Source: Heterobilharzia americana (Eukaryota > Platyhelminthes > Trematoda > Strigeidida > Schistosomatidae). Taken from it: a stretch of DNA of 64,000 nucleotides. Every line of letters starts with the position of its first letter. Positions within the stretch are counted from its first letter, which is position 1. The position numbers and the translations under genes are program-made. The notes under the pieces are model-generated. The model did not search any database, had not been told where the DNA came from, and saw nothing but the letters and a program-made list of their open reading frames with translations. Positions 31,970 to 43,970 of this stretch are shown here, piece by piece. The stretch lies in contig OX104134.1 in the NCBI GenBank assembly GCA_944470555.2, forward strand, positions 14,177,248-14,241,247, read 5' to 3'.

Positions 31970-34080
31970 ACTGCAACCTGTAAATATGCTAGTAGCATGG
32001 GAGGAATCGAGCTGGGGACTGGATATGAATGTCTGTGCAATAGCCTGCTCATGAGACATGGAAATTTCAAATGATCAGATTTAACTTCTATGCGTGCACA
32101 CTTCTGTTGGACGACGGCAAAGAGCAGTGTTGCAGCATACTGTGGAAGACATGTGACAACATTACACAACTGGCAACAGTACCGTGTTGTATATATTTTC
32201 CAGCCACGCTGCTCGCCCGTGTATCATTGTGAGAAGTTAACAGGCGTGCTTGCAAAAGTCTCACGCAGTGAATTCAGCGCGCCAACATAATTTGGCAACC
32301 AGTCAGCCGTCCGAAACGCTCCTAGGGTACAGGTGAGGCGGCAACATGTGAAGCTTCCCACCAGGTACCGCAGTGTTCTGAATCTGGTCTTCACTGACGT
32401 GATCACAACTTCAAAGCTAAGAGGAGGTGCACAATTCCCAGGCGGTAATCACCAAACAGCATTCGGTAACTTCAACATGCCTTGTACCGATTTGGCTTGA
32501 AATGTAGCTTTGCTGCTATCTAAAAGCGACAGACACACTTAATGGAGCAACCTAGAATCGTTTCTGCCCCGCCCAGATCGGTGTTTTAGCGCAAGCAGCA
32601 GCTTGGCCAGTGAAGTTTGTTATCTTTTCCAGTTACGTAGGTACGTTCCTGTAAGGGGAAAGCCAGGAAAAGGCTTGACTTTATCCCCGCGAAAGTATGC
32701 AACCACACATGCAACCAAGACGTAGAGTTCTATAGATCACATGTTTTTTATCACTCGCCCCGCTCAAACAGCATTCGAAACGTTTTCGGTAGATACAGCA
32801 CCGGAAGCTGCTAAAAAGGAGCATGTTGACTGCGCCATAGCCAGTAGCGGTGCAACATCAGCGAAAGTTATGAAATCTCGGGCAGGCAAATCCGGACTAA
32901 GTGCTCTTAGTTTATCCATAGACAGTGGGAGCCTCTTCGACGACCCACAACAAGTGGGTCAGTTTTCCAGCTCTTTAACACGAGGGAATGGGTCCGAACT
33001 CACTTGTGTGCCATCACCACTAAATCACGCTACAAGGAATATGCTATTCACCCACTAAAACACCTCACTAGTTATGGCGACATTTTGAGCCTCAAACAGG
33101 GTTGAACCCGATTATATTCCAGTCATCTGGCTACAACAGGGTGGCAAAGGAACAGCTCTTATCCACTCGAAGCTTCTTAACATATCCATCTCCAGTGGCG
33201 ATTACCCTAAGGCCTGAAAGTTGCTACAGAAATTCAGCAAACATAAATATGAACCAACGTCTGATACCAAGAGCCAGCAGCATCTCAAACAGCAGAAAAG
33301 CTAACTGTGACGGGAACCGCAGATAGCATGACAGATAACTGATTACTTTATTCAGCGCTGCATGGTCTCTTGATAGTCCACTCATGCACCACTCATTTTC
33401 TAGGCCGTCTAGACGATGACGCAAGAAGGCATGACTTTGTCTAATTCGTAACCACCCTTTCCCTTGACTTCAAGTGGGCCTTCATAAAGTTGCGTTGGTG
33501 AAGTTTTGTCTTGGATCCGAAGTCTTATGGCCTTCAAGACATACCACAATCCTGGACCAGAATATTCCTGAGGAGGTATATCTAGACGGCGAGGCTCATC
33601 ATTCACCACTGCTCCTCTTGATCTATGCGAGTGGTGTCGTCCCAGATAACGCGCTAGGACCACTACCGTTCCTACCATATTTAGACGATGTCTGTAACTT
33701 TATCAGATATGTCACCCCTTATCTTTTCGCGGAAGATTACCCTGCGTAGCACGAACAGAGTTTGGTCCAGCAACCCCCTTTTAACCCCAATGCAAGTACG
33801 TCTTTCGGTTCAATGACTCCTGCTCAGATGTAACACCCTACCTCAGCTATTCATCTGCGTGGGATCCAAGCATCACTTACGCGACGAAGTTAACTATTAA
33901 AATACTCACGCATTCAGGTGTTTTATGAAGTAGAAGAAACATGGGTTTTCCGCCAGAAAACACGCTCACACCTGAGGCTAAATTTTCAACGCATATATCT
34001 AACGTCAGTCTAATATAAGAGTGTTGCACAAAGTACCTGTTGTGATATGGGGGTACCTGATGAGCTGCGAGTTGAGAAAA
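31970..34080 (+). mobile_element. CR1/Jockey-type non-LTR retrotransposon, endonuclease end plus reverse transcriptase
   Basis: At 32340-32480 shifting frames give LPTRYRSVLNLVFTDVITTS and GGNHQTAFGNF, the end of an APE-type endonuclease (PTRxRxxxxSxLDLVFT...SDH). The reverse transcriptase follows: GLNPDYIP near 33100, DFKWAF near 33465 (from DFxKAFD), KSYGLQDIPQSW near 33520, and LGPLPFLPYLDDVCNFIRYV with TPYLFAEDY at 33650-33745. The catalytic FADD is changed to FAED. Then FNPNA...KYVFRFND marks the thumb. Frame changes occur at most of these points. The open frame at 32741-33058 lies between the two domains and is the likely linker, with no clear match. Confidence 0.75.
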
Positions 34081-34394
34081 ACTGTCGAAACTTCGCCCGG
34101 CAGGTTCTTATGCATGGTGAAGCTCTTCCATACGAAGTAAAGTGACAATGGGACCATGAGTCAACAGACCATAATAATTACTAATGTCCATAACAAAGCT
34201 GAGCATTAAGCCAGACCTGATAACTGTGAGAGTATATTTCAACGTAATCTCAGGTTCACAATGATTAGAAATTGAACCACTCTCGGTAAGATGCCCGAAG
34301 CTCAAATTAATCCTCATTTTCATACTTAATTTGACGTTTCTAAATCAAATCGCACTGACACTTCTGAGTCAACCCTGACGTACAGATTCCATAG
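34081..34394. other. Unassigned, probably the decayed end of the preceding CR1-like element
   Basis: No conserved motif. The frame at 34108-34323 (minus) has no recognised domain. Confidence 0.3.
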
Positions 34395-34540
34395 CCGTAA
34401 AAAGAGACCTGGAATTTAAATAAATAAATATATTTATTTCCAAGTTGCAGAGTTAACGTGAGAAAAGCCGATTTACAGACCTCATCAAATTGATAATTGC
34501 AGGGAAGCATAAAAGGTTTGAGCAGCTTTGAATGGTACAG
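34395..34540 (-). repeat. 3'-tail repeat family, copy d
   Basis: On the minus strand it reads GATGAGGTCTGTAAATCGGC, TTTTCTCACGTTAACTC, then GGAAATAAATATATTTATTT. It shares this layout with 40355-40530, 49560-49745 and 54190-54395: a TGATGCCTGTAAACTGGCTT-type line, CTTC-C-ATGTTAAATTA, then an A/T-rich end. It is probably the 3' UTR end of a non-LTR element. Confidence 0.55.
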
Positions 34541-35290
34541 AGGGAGGTGATAAAACTGTATCGTGATGCCAAGTGTCTAAATGTTGTGAAAATAAATGGA
34601 AAATATCACTCTACAGTACATACACATCGTTTTGAGTTAAAATCGTTCCTACTCACAATTCTTTTCTCACATCAAACGGAGCACTATTCAGTGTTTGCGT
34701 TGTGAGTAGTCGACTTGACTGACCCATCTGCAAAACCCAATGTTTCGTCAGATAAGCGTCTATTTTAACGGTAATTCTTATGTCAGTGGCTTTAATGACC
34801 AATAATGAAATACTCCAATGATTTCCGGAATAAGTAAGTATCCATAAAACCTTTCAATCCAGGTGGATGTCTAAGTTCAGGCGTCTCTCACTCTTCAAGT
34901 GTTACCTTTCCCAGCAATTCAGACTTGTGATACCGCAAACATTTGTTGTGGTGCAAGTAATTAAAGAATGGAAGAATCGTTCTTCAACAATGGTGAATAT
35001 TACACAAATGTAAAACTTCAAAGACTCCACGTCAAAGTATGCAATATTGTCAAGGAGATACATCGGCTGTTAATTGACTTCTGTTAGACGGATTAGTACA
35101 AGACAAAGTACTAGAGAAATCTGTTACATAGCATTATTATGGATGTGTTGCCGTTAGGTAAAGTGATCTCTCGGGTTTGATCGTTTATCCAGATTTTCGC
35201 TGCATCTGTCAAGGACCAGAAATCGGAGACCAGTTAATGTGCTTAGAGCTTCGTATATGGTTTTATTTGGGGTACTGATAGGAAGGTGAG
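34541..35290. other. Unassigned noncoding stretch
   Basis: No coding motif or repeat family recognised. Confidence 0.4.
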
Positions 35291-35294
35291 TTGG

Positions 35295-35483
35295 TTATGA
35301 AGCTCTTCGAGAAACGGGAAATCGGGGGTGAGCCAGTTGAGTGCCTCCAATATCAGTTTCCAGTATTAGGTACGAAGTGGGATTTACAGTGAGTCGATAC
35401 TTCCTGATTAAATTAATGCCTAGAACCTTCTCGTTGGGCCGATACTGAAAAGAGAAAAGAAAGCGCACGGAGAAACTGGACAA
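35295..35483 (-). pseudogene. Possible retroviral-type protease end of an LTR element
   Basis: A 62-codon open frame contains EKVLGINLIRKYRLTVNP, which resembles the ILGxDFLxxYxLxVNP region near the end of gypsy-type proteases. The active-site DTG would lie upstream of the frame and was not seen. Weak call from a single motif. Confidence 0.35.
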
Positions 35484-35559
35484 TGGAATATCACGTAAAA
35501 CAAACTGAGAGGAGAGAAGTTCTTGTCTTTTTAGTCATTCAAACTATTTGTAAACTTTA

Positions 35560-36850
35560 ATTTATGTATACGACAATAACTCTTCTTTTTTTTCTTACAT
35601 GAAGTTCACGCGAGTTATTAGATAGGCAGTTTTGTTGGCAAACTTAAAGGGAACACTGGTTATGTATTTGTACTGCACTGTCAAACCACATGGACTAGTA
35701 ATCACGCACTCTTTATGGGTCCATTGGGGCAAAAGGTGCTTGTGATTTACGATAGCCTTACCCTGTAGGTTTAGAGGTTCTAGTATGTTCTCATTAGCCC
35801 AGAACGTATACATAGTGCACTGGCGAGTGATAGACTCATCATCTGTTAGGAGCTTATCAAGTACCGAACGAAAGATAGATAATGAACCTGCAGTACGTAT
35901 TTCCTCAGGAAGTCCATTCCAGATGTGAGAGCTTATTAAGGAGGAAGTTTCTTCGCAATTTTGTCTTGCAACACTCATTTTCAGCTAATAGACTGTGATT
36001 ACGTAAATAGTGAGTAGATGTTACGACTATTTTAATCTCCGGGCCACATGACTACACTTGATTACAAAGTAATTTATGGTAAAATATAAGATTCATTCTA
36101 AGTCGCCTCTTCCAGAGCGGTTCAAGTCTTGGCATGTTGCATCTGGAGGTGTGGTCCAGGCTGCAGTCAGCTCCCAGTGTTCTCAGTGTAAAGTGGCTTT
36201 GTACTCCTCTCAATTTTTCCCTTGTCGCGACTTAACATAAACGGGCAGTATTCTAAGATTAGATGGATGCTCACTCTGTGGAGTAGGACCCTTGATTCTG
36301 TGCTATAAAAGTTAAGGACGACGCATTTAAGGAGTTTACTTGACTTAGATGTGATACAAGCCGTCTGCTCAGAGAATGTTAAGTCACTGGAATATCAAGA
36401 CCTAGCACTGAAGAACGTCTAGGTAGCTTTTGCCCACATACTTCGAGAGACACATCTAGGTTATCGCTGCCTATGCTGAGCCAACCACATTTATCAGTGT
36501 TGAACTTGAGATGGGACTCGTCACACCATTTGGCAACTTCACCTAATTCTTGTTGAGCAGTAGATAGTGTATTGCCTAGGTCATGGGTGTGACATGAGTA
36601 TACACCCTTAAGGTCATCAGCATATAGGAATGTTTACCCTGAAGTGAGGCACTTGGAAGCACTAATAATATAAGTTATGAACAACAGAGGTCCAAGGACA
36701 CTACCCTGTACTCCTTCACTGATTATGAACCTAGGTTTAGGCTGCATAGAATTCACTTTGACGATTTGACTACGATCACTAAGAAATGATTTTAGCCAAT
36801 GAAGCAAAAGGTCATGGATGCCGATCGATTGTAGCACATCATAGCGTGCC
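35560..36850 (-). mobile_element. CR1/SR1-like non-LTR retrotransposon, RT palm to C-terminus
   Basis: On the minus strand: VLQSIGIHDLLLHWLKSFLS, DRSQIVKVNSMQ, GVQGSVLGPLLFITYI (36634-36888); an intact YADDLKGVY catalytic box near 36611-36637; then a thumb region LGEVAKWCDESHLKFNTDKC (36480-36580); HFTLRTLGADCSLDHTSRCN and PLWKRRLRMNLIFY near 36080-36210; and a C-terminal IWNGLPEEIRTAGSLSIFRS with VLDKLLTD (35595-35978). It is interrupted by frameshifts near 36400 and 36300. The protein order and wording match the plus-strand copy at 46385-48479, so both belong to one family. Confidence 0.85.
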
Positions 36851-38150
36851 ATGGAACAAACTTCATCCTTCTGTGCGAGCATGCCCATCCCTCGTACAAT
36901 TTCAATGCCTACTCAGTGAGTCCCTCCTGTCTACATACCCTCACTTCATGTTTACAGCCAACTCATAAAGGGTATATCCGCGCACAGCAGTACTAAACGG
37001 ATGTAAAGCCAAAGCAGTAGTGGTGTTGTGGACTACCTATTTGACAACAACCTACTGTCAACTTTTCCGCGTGGACCCTTAAAAACCAGATATTGTGACA
37101 CCTGCATGCTGGATTATCCTGAATATATCACGCAGAAGCGTGACCAAGAACGTTTTGTTGCTGTACTGCCTTTCAAATTCAAGAAGGCACTTGACAGTGT
37201 CCCACCAGGGACTACTTGTGAAGCTTAGATTATTTGACATGGCAAACCCTTGCACATTTGGTTCGAATCATTTCTTCATGAGGGTTCTCAGACAGTTAAA
37301 TTAAACGACTGGGCCTCAGGCCCTCAACCAACTGACGAGTGGTGTGGTACAAGAAAGCTTTCGTGGTCCACCTCTCTTTTCTTGTATATTATTGACATGT
37401 GAAATGGTTAGACATGGAATACCATGTCTTTCTGCAGACGACTTTTAATTGTTTGCAGCTTCCAGTACGATGCAATCACTGGAGGTCTGTTTGCAGCTCA
37501 CGCAGATTTGACCAATCTATTGGGGTAGGGTTAGAAAAGCAAGTTGCCTTCAACCATGAAAAATGTGAAATTCCATACCTCAGAAAATGCTATCCTGGCG
37601 ACACGCCGCTCTTGAAGTTCATGAAATTCGAATACTGAACAAGGTTTTCTGTCTGGGTGCCCAAAAATATTGGCAAATCGTGGTTGGAATATGTCCAAAG
37701 AAATTTCAGTGGACGATTATTGAGTACCGGCGGTAATGTTGATTGCATATCATTACTATTATTACCATTATTATTATTGTGGGAGTACCATGCTGTCTGT
37801 TGAACAGCTATGGAAACGGGGTCTAACAGACGAGTTAGCTCTGTTGTACAAAACATTGGGTTGTCTGTCATACTATTCCTCACCGCCCATTTGGAGATAT
37901 GCACCACCATATGGACTTATAAGTTATACAATCACGTAGTCATACGTAGCAGTGCTGACGTATCGCAGTCTAAGCGCCTTATCAACTTGCTCATGGGTTC
38001 GGATGATATCCACAATCTGTTTGCAGATGGACGCCTTACGACAGAAGCATTCTCGCCAAGGTAATGAAACTGAATTAAATATGGACGGGAACTTTTTCTC
38101 AATATTGTCTGGTGAATCAAATAGTTCTTGATTTGGAACAGTGGGAATTC
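36851..38150 (+). mobile_element. CR1-like non-LTR fragments, plus strand (C-terminal tail followed by RT)
   Basis: The first piece (36851-36968) encodes VPWNKLHPSVRACPSLVQFQ and ends in a stop, as the C-terminus of a CR1 polyprotein does. A second piece follows: YLFDNNLLSTFPRG, then FKFKKALDSVPPG, GLLVKLRLFDMANP, and SGVVQESFRGPPLF (37028-37400), a reverse transcriptase of a different subfamily from 35560-36850. At 37800-37920 VEQLWKRGLTDELALLYKTL is the usual L-x-LWxRRLxxDLxLLYKxL thumb/C-terminal block. The order C-terminus then RT shows two separate insertions or a rearrangement. All frames are broken. Confidence 0.7.
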
Positions 38151-40354
38151 ATTGTATCTGAAAGCTCCCCCCTAGTTGCATAACCTGTATTATCCTGCTA
38201 GGGTAGCAAATATCTGCTGAATAGCACACCCATCTGACTCCTAACGGCGTTATACTGCACTTAGCTGTATTACTGAAAAGAGCCTGTTCTTCGAATTCCT
38301 CTGTGATGTTTCCACATCGAATTCTCCTATTTTCTGCACACTAAGACCCCATCACCCCGCTCATTCGTGCTAAAATTTACTTCGTATTTAGAAGTAAATG
38401 CATACCGTCTAGTTACTCCTTGTGTCTTAGATTTCCATTTAGGCAGATCGACTGATATGCCTCACTGTTAAAATAGACAGTTTCCACTCTATACTTTATG
38501 TTTGTTGCATGGCCGAGGCACCAAAGACAGCTCCCTGGGGCATGACCGCATTTGTTCAGGACGAGGTTACTTATAGTATTCGACTGCCATCCGATAACCA
38601 ATACTGTTCATCGTCTAGATGTCACTACTCCATATTTCCGTGAAACAACTTACCCTCTCTCAAACCGTGACCGCACAGTTAAAAGTCACCGGCCACTTTT
38701 TCAGTACAGTTTATTACGGATAAGACAGATAAAGTTTGTGCAGCTACGCTTGACTCCGTAGCTCGGATTTTTTCGTTGGTTATTCTGTTCATATTTTATC
38801 ACTCACTGACTAGAGTACACCATAAATTGTTTCACGTCCGGATTTCTTTTCTTTCTGATAGACAGATTTACAATACCATTACGGCATAACCACTTTTTCG
38901 CACTCCGCATACAACTGTGACTGCAGTTGGAATTACGCCCATAAATGTTGGTATCAAATGCTGGTTTTGTCCAAACATACAAGTTCTCCGACCAATGAAG
39001 GTTTGGATTCGTGCTACCTTTTCCAACTTAGTCCTTCTGTCTATCCCCAGAAAAGATACCCTGCTGCCTGCTCGCTGCTACACTTCCTCTGTGTGCGTTT
39101 TCAGTCTGTTATAGACACGCTGCACTACTTTACCTGAAAGTAGAGATGTGTTGAAAAGGGGTTGTAAAGATCTGGCTAAAGGGCATTTATAATGTTAATG
39201 GTAATAATGTTTACTTTTGAAGCAGCCGGGCCATTTTACAGGCGATAGCATGAGGCGATGTGGCTAACCGAGACGAAATAAATAATCATGTCCCCAGTTT
39301 CTGGTTAATAAAAGAGAGTGTAGATAGATTTTATGTCCTGGATATTTGCAGTAAGTCAAATTCCTTTGAGAGATGAATTAACAATTAATATGGGGTCCTT
39401 TGAAAAGTGGCATTTATGACAAAAAACAATACATCGCAGTATGGTACGCGAGAATCAAAACAGTTGGTGCAGAGAACTGAAGGTTGGTAAGGGATAAAAG
39501 AAGTCACAACTGAGTTGGAACGTTGCAGAATAAACGATACAACACTATCTTGTAAAACAAAGGATTGACAATAAAAATCGTTGTAACAGTGCGGACGTAT
39601 CAAAAGTTTATCTGGTGAAATAGCTAAGGGTAAACAGGGCACGTTGATGTCACATATCGGCTTTTAGGATATCTTTCATAGTCGTCAAATTCCTAAATGA
39701 GACTGAGCTTCCGTACGTTGTGACACACCATCAGAAGAGTGGAGGGTGCACTCCTTTGGATGGCTCTGCTTTTGTCGATTGGCACTAATGATTGGAGAGA
39801 GTATGGTTTTCGTGACATTTAGGCGTATAGTAGCACCTGTGGAGACGTGAGAAAAGAGAAGCCTCAAGAAAGAGAAAAGCGATAAGCAACTGAAAATCAT
39901 AAACCACCGGAGTTAGTGCTGTTATATTTATCACTTACCAGAAAGTAACCTGTGATAACTCCGCGTATTATGTTGTTTTCATGCTTAAGTAGCGTTAAAG
40001 TGCTTCATTAATATTGCGTTATGTAGGCGTACACAAATGGGGGCATTCTGCAGGTAGCTGAGCGTGGGATTTGGGTACAGTATGGAGGGTTGACTGTATG
40101 TCAGAATCTTCAAACTTAAAGTGAAAAGAAGTTGCGTCTAAGTTGGGATGAAGTCACAGAGTAAAAATTCGTTGGGCGATAGACAACGCATAGGTAACGC
40201 ATAGGGTCAAACAGTGGGTAAAAAAAAGAAATCAAAGGAAAACCGAAGCCAAAATTAGACTTGGGAGGTGTAACCACACACACTAAGATGATTACCAGAT
40301 AATGCCGGTTTCCTGCATTTTCACAGCAAGTATGGGAGTCTCTATGTCATAGAA
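38151..40354. other. Unassigned repeat-like DNA
   Basis: Several open frames of 60-85 codons on both strands, none with a recognised motif. Base composition is similar to neighbouring retroelement debris. Nothing more can be supported. Confidence 0.35.
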
Positions 40355-40530
40355 ACAAGTATAGGTAAATAAATATTTTATTCTCAAATTATAAATTTAC
40401 CATGAAAGAAGCCAGGTTACAGGCATTATCACATTGATATGTGTCCAAAAATCTACAAGACTTTACGAGTCCTGGATAGTTCATAGGAAAGGTCGTTTAA
40501 CTCCATGAAAAACATTGGAAGATGGCGGCT
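40355..40530 (-). repeat. 3'-tail repeat family, copy c
   Basis: On the minus strand it reads CACATATCAATGTGATAATG, CCTGTAACCTGGCTTCTTTC and then an A/T end with AATAAAATATTTATTT. It matches 49560-49745 and 54190-54395 over about 100 bases with scattered differences. Confidence 0.6.
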
Positions 40531-40739
40531 ATGAGACGAAAAACCACTTTACAGCATATGCAGATCATCAAAGTAAAGATAATAATAAACCCTATCCTCA
40601 CGCAATGGATTTAACACGAGGGATGTCACTTTGCAAGCATCATCAAATTGAAAACTCTTTAGAGTTTACAAAATGGTATTTAGTAATAAATAATTAACCT
40701 ATCAAGTCACTGGTCAGCATAGTCTTATTAAAAGCTGCA

Positions 40740-41340
40740 AACATTCATGAGGCGGGCATGGATTTCATCTCCCATCACACAGATGGGTTCCACTATCAAT
40801 GACAAAGGTGCGCACGTAAGCGTTGTGACCAATCGACGTTGTAAGTCCATTCACATAGTTTGTTATTTAATACTGTAGCAGTCCATCCCTTAGAAATTTC
40901 TTCAGTTTTAGCTTTGATAACCACGAAGGACCCATGAATACGTTCTGCAGTATCAGTAAAGTGTCCACAGCTATATAACTAGGGTGGGTGTCTAAACCAA
41001 TGCATTTCTAGGTCACCATGTTACGCTCAAATGTAATACCGATTAATTCTACTGGGAATACTTGTTGTAGTGGGTGAGAATGCACGATGAAACGGCTAAT
41101 AGCCCTAATGGCAGTATTTATACATAGACTTCGGGTGTCTTTTGTATCAGCGTAAGCAGCACCATTCGAGAAGTATATTTGATGCATAGTAACTTTCATA
41201 TGAAAAGAGTACCAGAGAACATGTAGTGTGGAGCTACTACAGGTAAGTCACATTCCAATCCACTAGGTAAATTGGTCTCTGGCTTGATCATTTGTTCAGA
41301 ATATTTGTTTATGTTACCCTTTGACGAATTTTCCAGAGTT
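40740..41340. repeat. Unclassified dispersed repeat, unit 1
   Basis: Contains three blocks found again nearby. Block A1 (about 40750-40970) recurs at about 42685-42920, for example TTCTTCAGTTTTAGCTTTGA versus CCTTCAGTTTTCAGCTTTAC. Block A2 (about 41085-41190) recurs at 41655-41760, with CATTCGAGAAG and TATTTGATG shared. Block A3 (about 41205-41310) recurs at about 42265-42380, with GAGTACCAGAGAACATG versus GAGTACTAGAAAACATG. No coding motif. The nature of the element is unknown. Confidence 0.55.
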
Positions 41341-41639
41341 CATCCCTTCCATCATCCGAACAACAGTCGATGGGTGTGTAGACGGAGATTGTGAATAGGA
41401 ATCGTTTGATGCCCTAATCCTTCCCAGTTTTAGTGGATCCATTCAGTCGGACGGCACACAAGCGGTTACTGAACGGTATCCAATCGGGAAGTGTGCTCTT
41501 GGCTGTACAACTCAGTGTTATGCCTACACCCACTGGTCTATGACAGCCAGACATTGGGTCTTCGTAACCTTGTTATGTGAGTTTTGAAAGTTTCATACCT
41601 TGAGGAGGTGAGATCAATTTAATAACCATACTGGGACCC

Positions 41640-42930
41640 CGTTTACATGTTTCGGAGACGTTGAAACGGCCAACAGTTCAAATGGCAGTATTTATAGAGA
41701 CTTCACGTACATTTTGTGTTAGTGTAGGCAGCATCATTCGAGAAGTGTATTTGATGTATGGTTATAATAATAATATGTGTTTCATACAACATAGGTTACA
41801 TGAGTGCAAACCAGTTTACAGGTTTGATCATTTTGGTAATGAGAAATGACTATTATGCACAATGTTAAGCTATACCTTGGATACCGTTGTTCATTGCATA
41901 TATGAGGTGTGTTGAAGCAGGCTCAGTTCGAAATTAGAAATTATTCGGTTATTGTTTGAATCTTCCAATGCTCTTGAAGGCGGGGCCACATCACAGTCAT
42001 GACCTTGGGGTGTGCGCGTTCGTCATAAGGTCTTGGTGTCAAAGTGCATACTGACAAATGAGATTTCTAGGATTCCATTTGAATGCAGGACTGGTTAGGC
42101 AAACCTGAAAAGTGAATAACAAAAGCGAGCAGCAGGCGAAATTCGAAACAGGAGCACAAAAGTACGCGGGAGTAGATCAACCACGATACATCTGGGTGAG
42201 TTCTTTGTGTTGACTACGAAACTTACTTGAAGAAGTATCCAGAACCAACTTTTGTATGCAAAGATCACTTGATACAGAGTACTAGAAAACATGCAATGTG
42301 GAGCAGCTGCAGGCAGATCGCTTCCCGAGCCAATATGTAAATCGGTCTCTCATTTAGACATTAGTTCAGAATAATCGTGCCACTACGACCGTTGGGAAAG
42401 TTTGGACGGTTGGTCACCTTAAGAATCATGACCAGTAGGTGAGTAAATCGTGAAGGTGTTCCTGAAACCGCGAAAGTTTGGGAGCGGTGCAATAATTCTT
42501 GGGCCCAAACAGCAGGTATTGTATACACTAAGCTCAGACTGAAATTCAGCATCAAACATCCTCACAGAGCTGCTGTTGCAGATAAAAAGAAAGAACGAGC
42601 GGATATGGAAAGGGGAATCACTACGCAGTCCACCTTGGAAAAGACAGAAGTTCCTATACCTTTAGACTTATTCGAACCTTGTGAACATGAGCATGGACTT
42701 TCATATGTCATCACATAGATAGGTTCTACTATCAACAACAAAAGCGTGCAATGTCCAAAGTTTGCGGTACAACCAGCCAGTGTTGTTAGTCCATTAGCAC
42801 AGTTTCTTATTTAGTAATGTAAACAACCACTCGCTAGAAACTCCTTCAGTTTTCAGCTTTACCAACCACAAAAAACCTGTTTAACGACCTGGAATATCAG
42901 TAAATATCCAAATTTCAAGGGGATCGTTAC
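41640..42930. repeat. Unclassified dispersed repeat, unit 2
   Basis: Holds blocks A2, R, A3 and A1 in that order, whereas unit 1 has A1, A2, A3. Block R (about 41780-42180) recurs at 60065-60540; both copies contain a CATACAACATA-G-TACATG start and a GAGCAG-GG-C-AA-TCGAAACAG string. The changed order would fit tandem copies of one repeat with internal loss, or an LTR-like unit. Not identified. Confidence 0.55.
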
Positions 42931-42999
42931 AGAGCATCCTGTTGTGCAATAAATAAGCTCTGTCTCATGAGGCCTCGAAATGTTTATTCAGAAAGGTCA

Positions 43000-43970
43000 G
43001 ACTATGTATCCACTTTTGAAGGCGCTTAGACATTCTTTTTCTGAGTCTCGTGCACGTAGAGTCTTAATTGCCTGGTTGAGTGCAATTTCAGAAAGTCTAT
43101 AGAGGTATGATATAGCACAGACAGTTCCCGTAATTTCTTGCAAATTACTCGAGGGATACATTGGCCCTCATTCTTCTTCGTCTTAGCCGCTCTCACAGGA
43201 GCAGCGATATCTAGACATAGCATTCCATTTCTGTAGAGAAGCGAACGTGATTCTGTTGATGAGGCTGTTATGAAGTACTCTTTCTATGGGCCGCACCTGG
43301 TGAGCTCGATGACTACCTCCTATTCTGTACTTTTGTAGATACAAGGTATTTCTCATAGGTTCCTTGCTTTCCTCAAGAAGAAAGAAGATTGGTAGGCAAC
43401 AGAAAACCATTTTTTGGTCATCTTTGGCGAATTCCCCACCAACGCACTTGGTGACTGGGACGATGTCACGGCAGAACACCTTATCCAGCATACTGTTCCC
43501 ACGTGTGGGTGAACGGACATGCTGTTTCCATCCATGGAAATCTAGGACGGTTAGTATTTCGTCGTAGCGTTATAGGCAACAACCAATTTCCCAACTAACT
43601 TCAGAGAGTCTAATTCCTCAAAGTAGTGGAGTCTCCTGCAATCAGTCCGAAGTCAACAGTGATGGATGAAGCATGTCAAAATGGTTGAGCAATCAGCTCA
43701 TCAGTTTCCCTTGATGAACGTGGTGATCTATAAACATCGTCTACAAAGATTTCATAGTTATTACCGCTTACAATAACCCGTACTGAATCAACATGAGCAG
43801 TTTATGTACCATCGTCAATCTTATTAGCTGCAACAAGACTACACATATAAATCGGGCAACCTCCTCTACGCCCATAATAATGGTAAGTGTAACAAAGGGT
43901 ATAGCCATCTATTCACAGGTCTACTTCAAAGACTAAGGTAGGGCACAATGATTCAGCAGCTAATATCACT
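43000..43970 (-). mobile_element. CR1-like non-LTR retrotransposon, endonuclease domain and linker
   Basis: On the minus strand shifting frames give VLDFHGWKQHVRSPTRGNSM and LDKVFCRDIVPVTKCVGGEF, then AKDDQKMVFCC. This is the end of an APE-type endonuclease (VxxPTRGxxxLDxVFC...SDHxxVxC); the catalytic SDH is here DDQ. A linker follows, KLRELSVLYHTSIDFLKLHS and VHETQK (43026-43223). The reverse transcriptase that should follow is absent. It could be the 5' half of the same family as the RT copies at 35560-36850 and 46385-48479. Confidence 0.7.
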
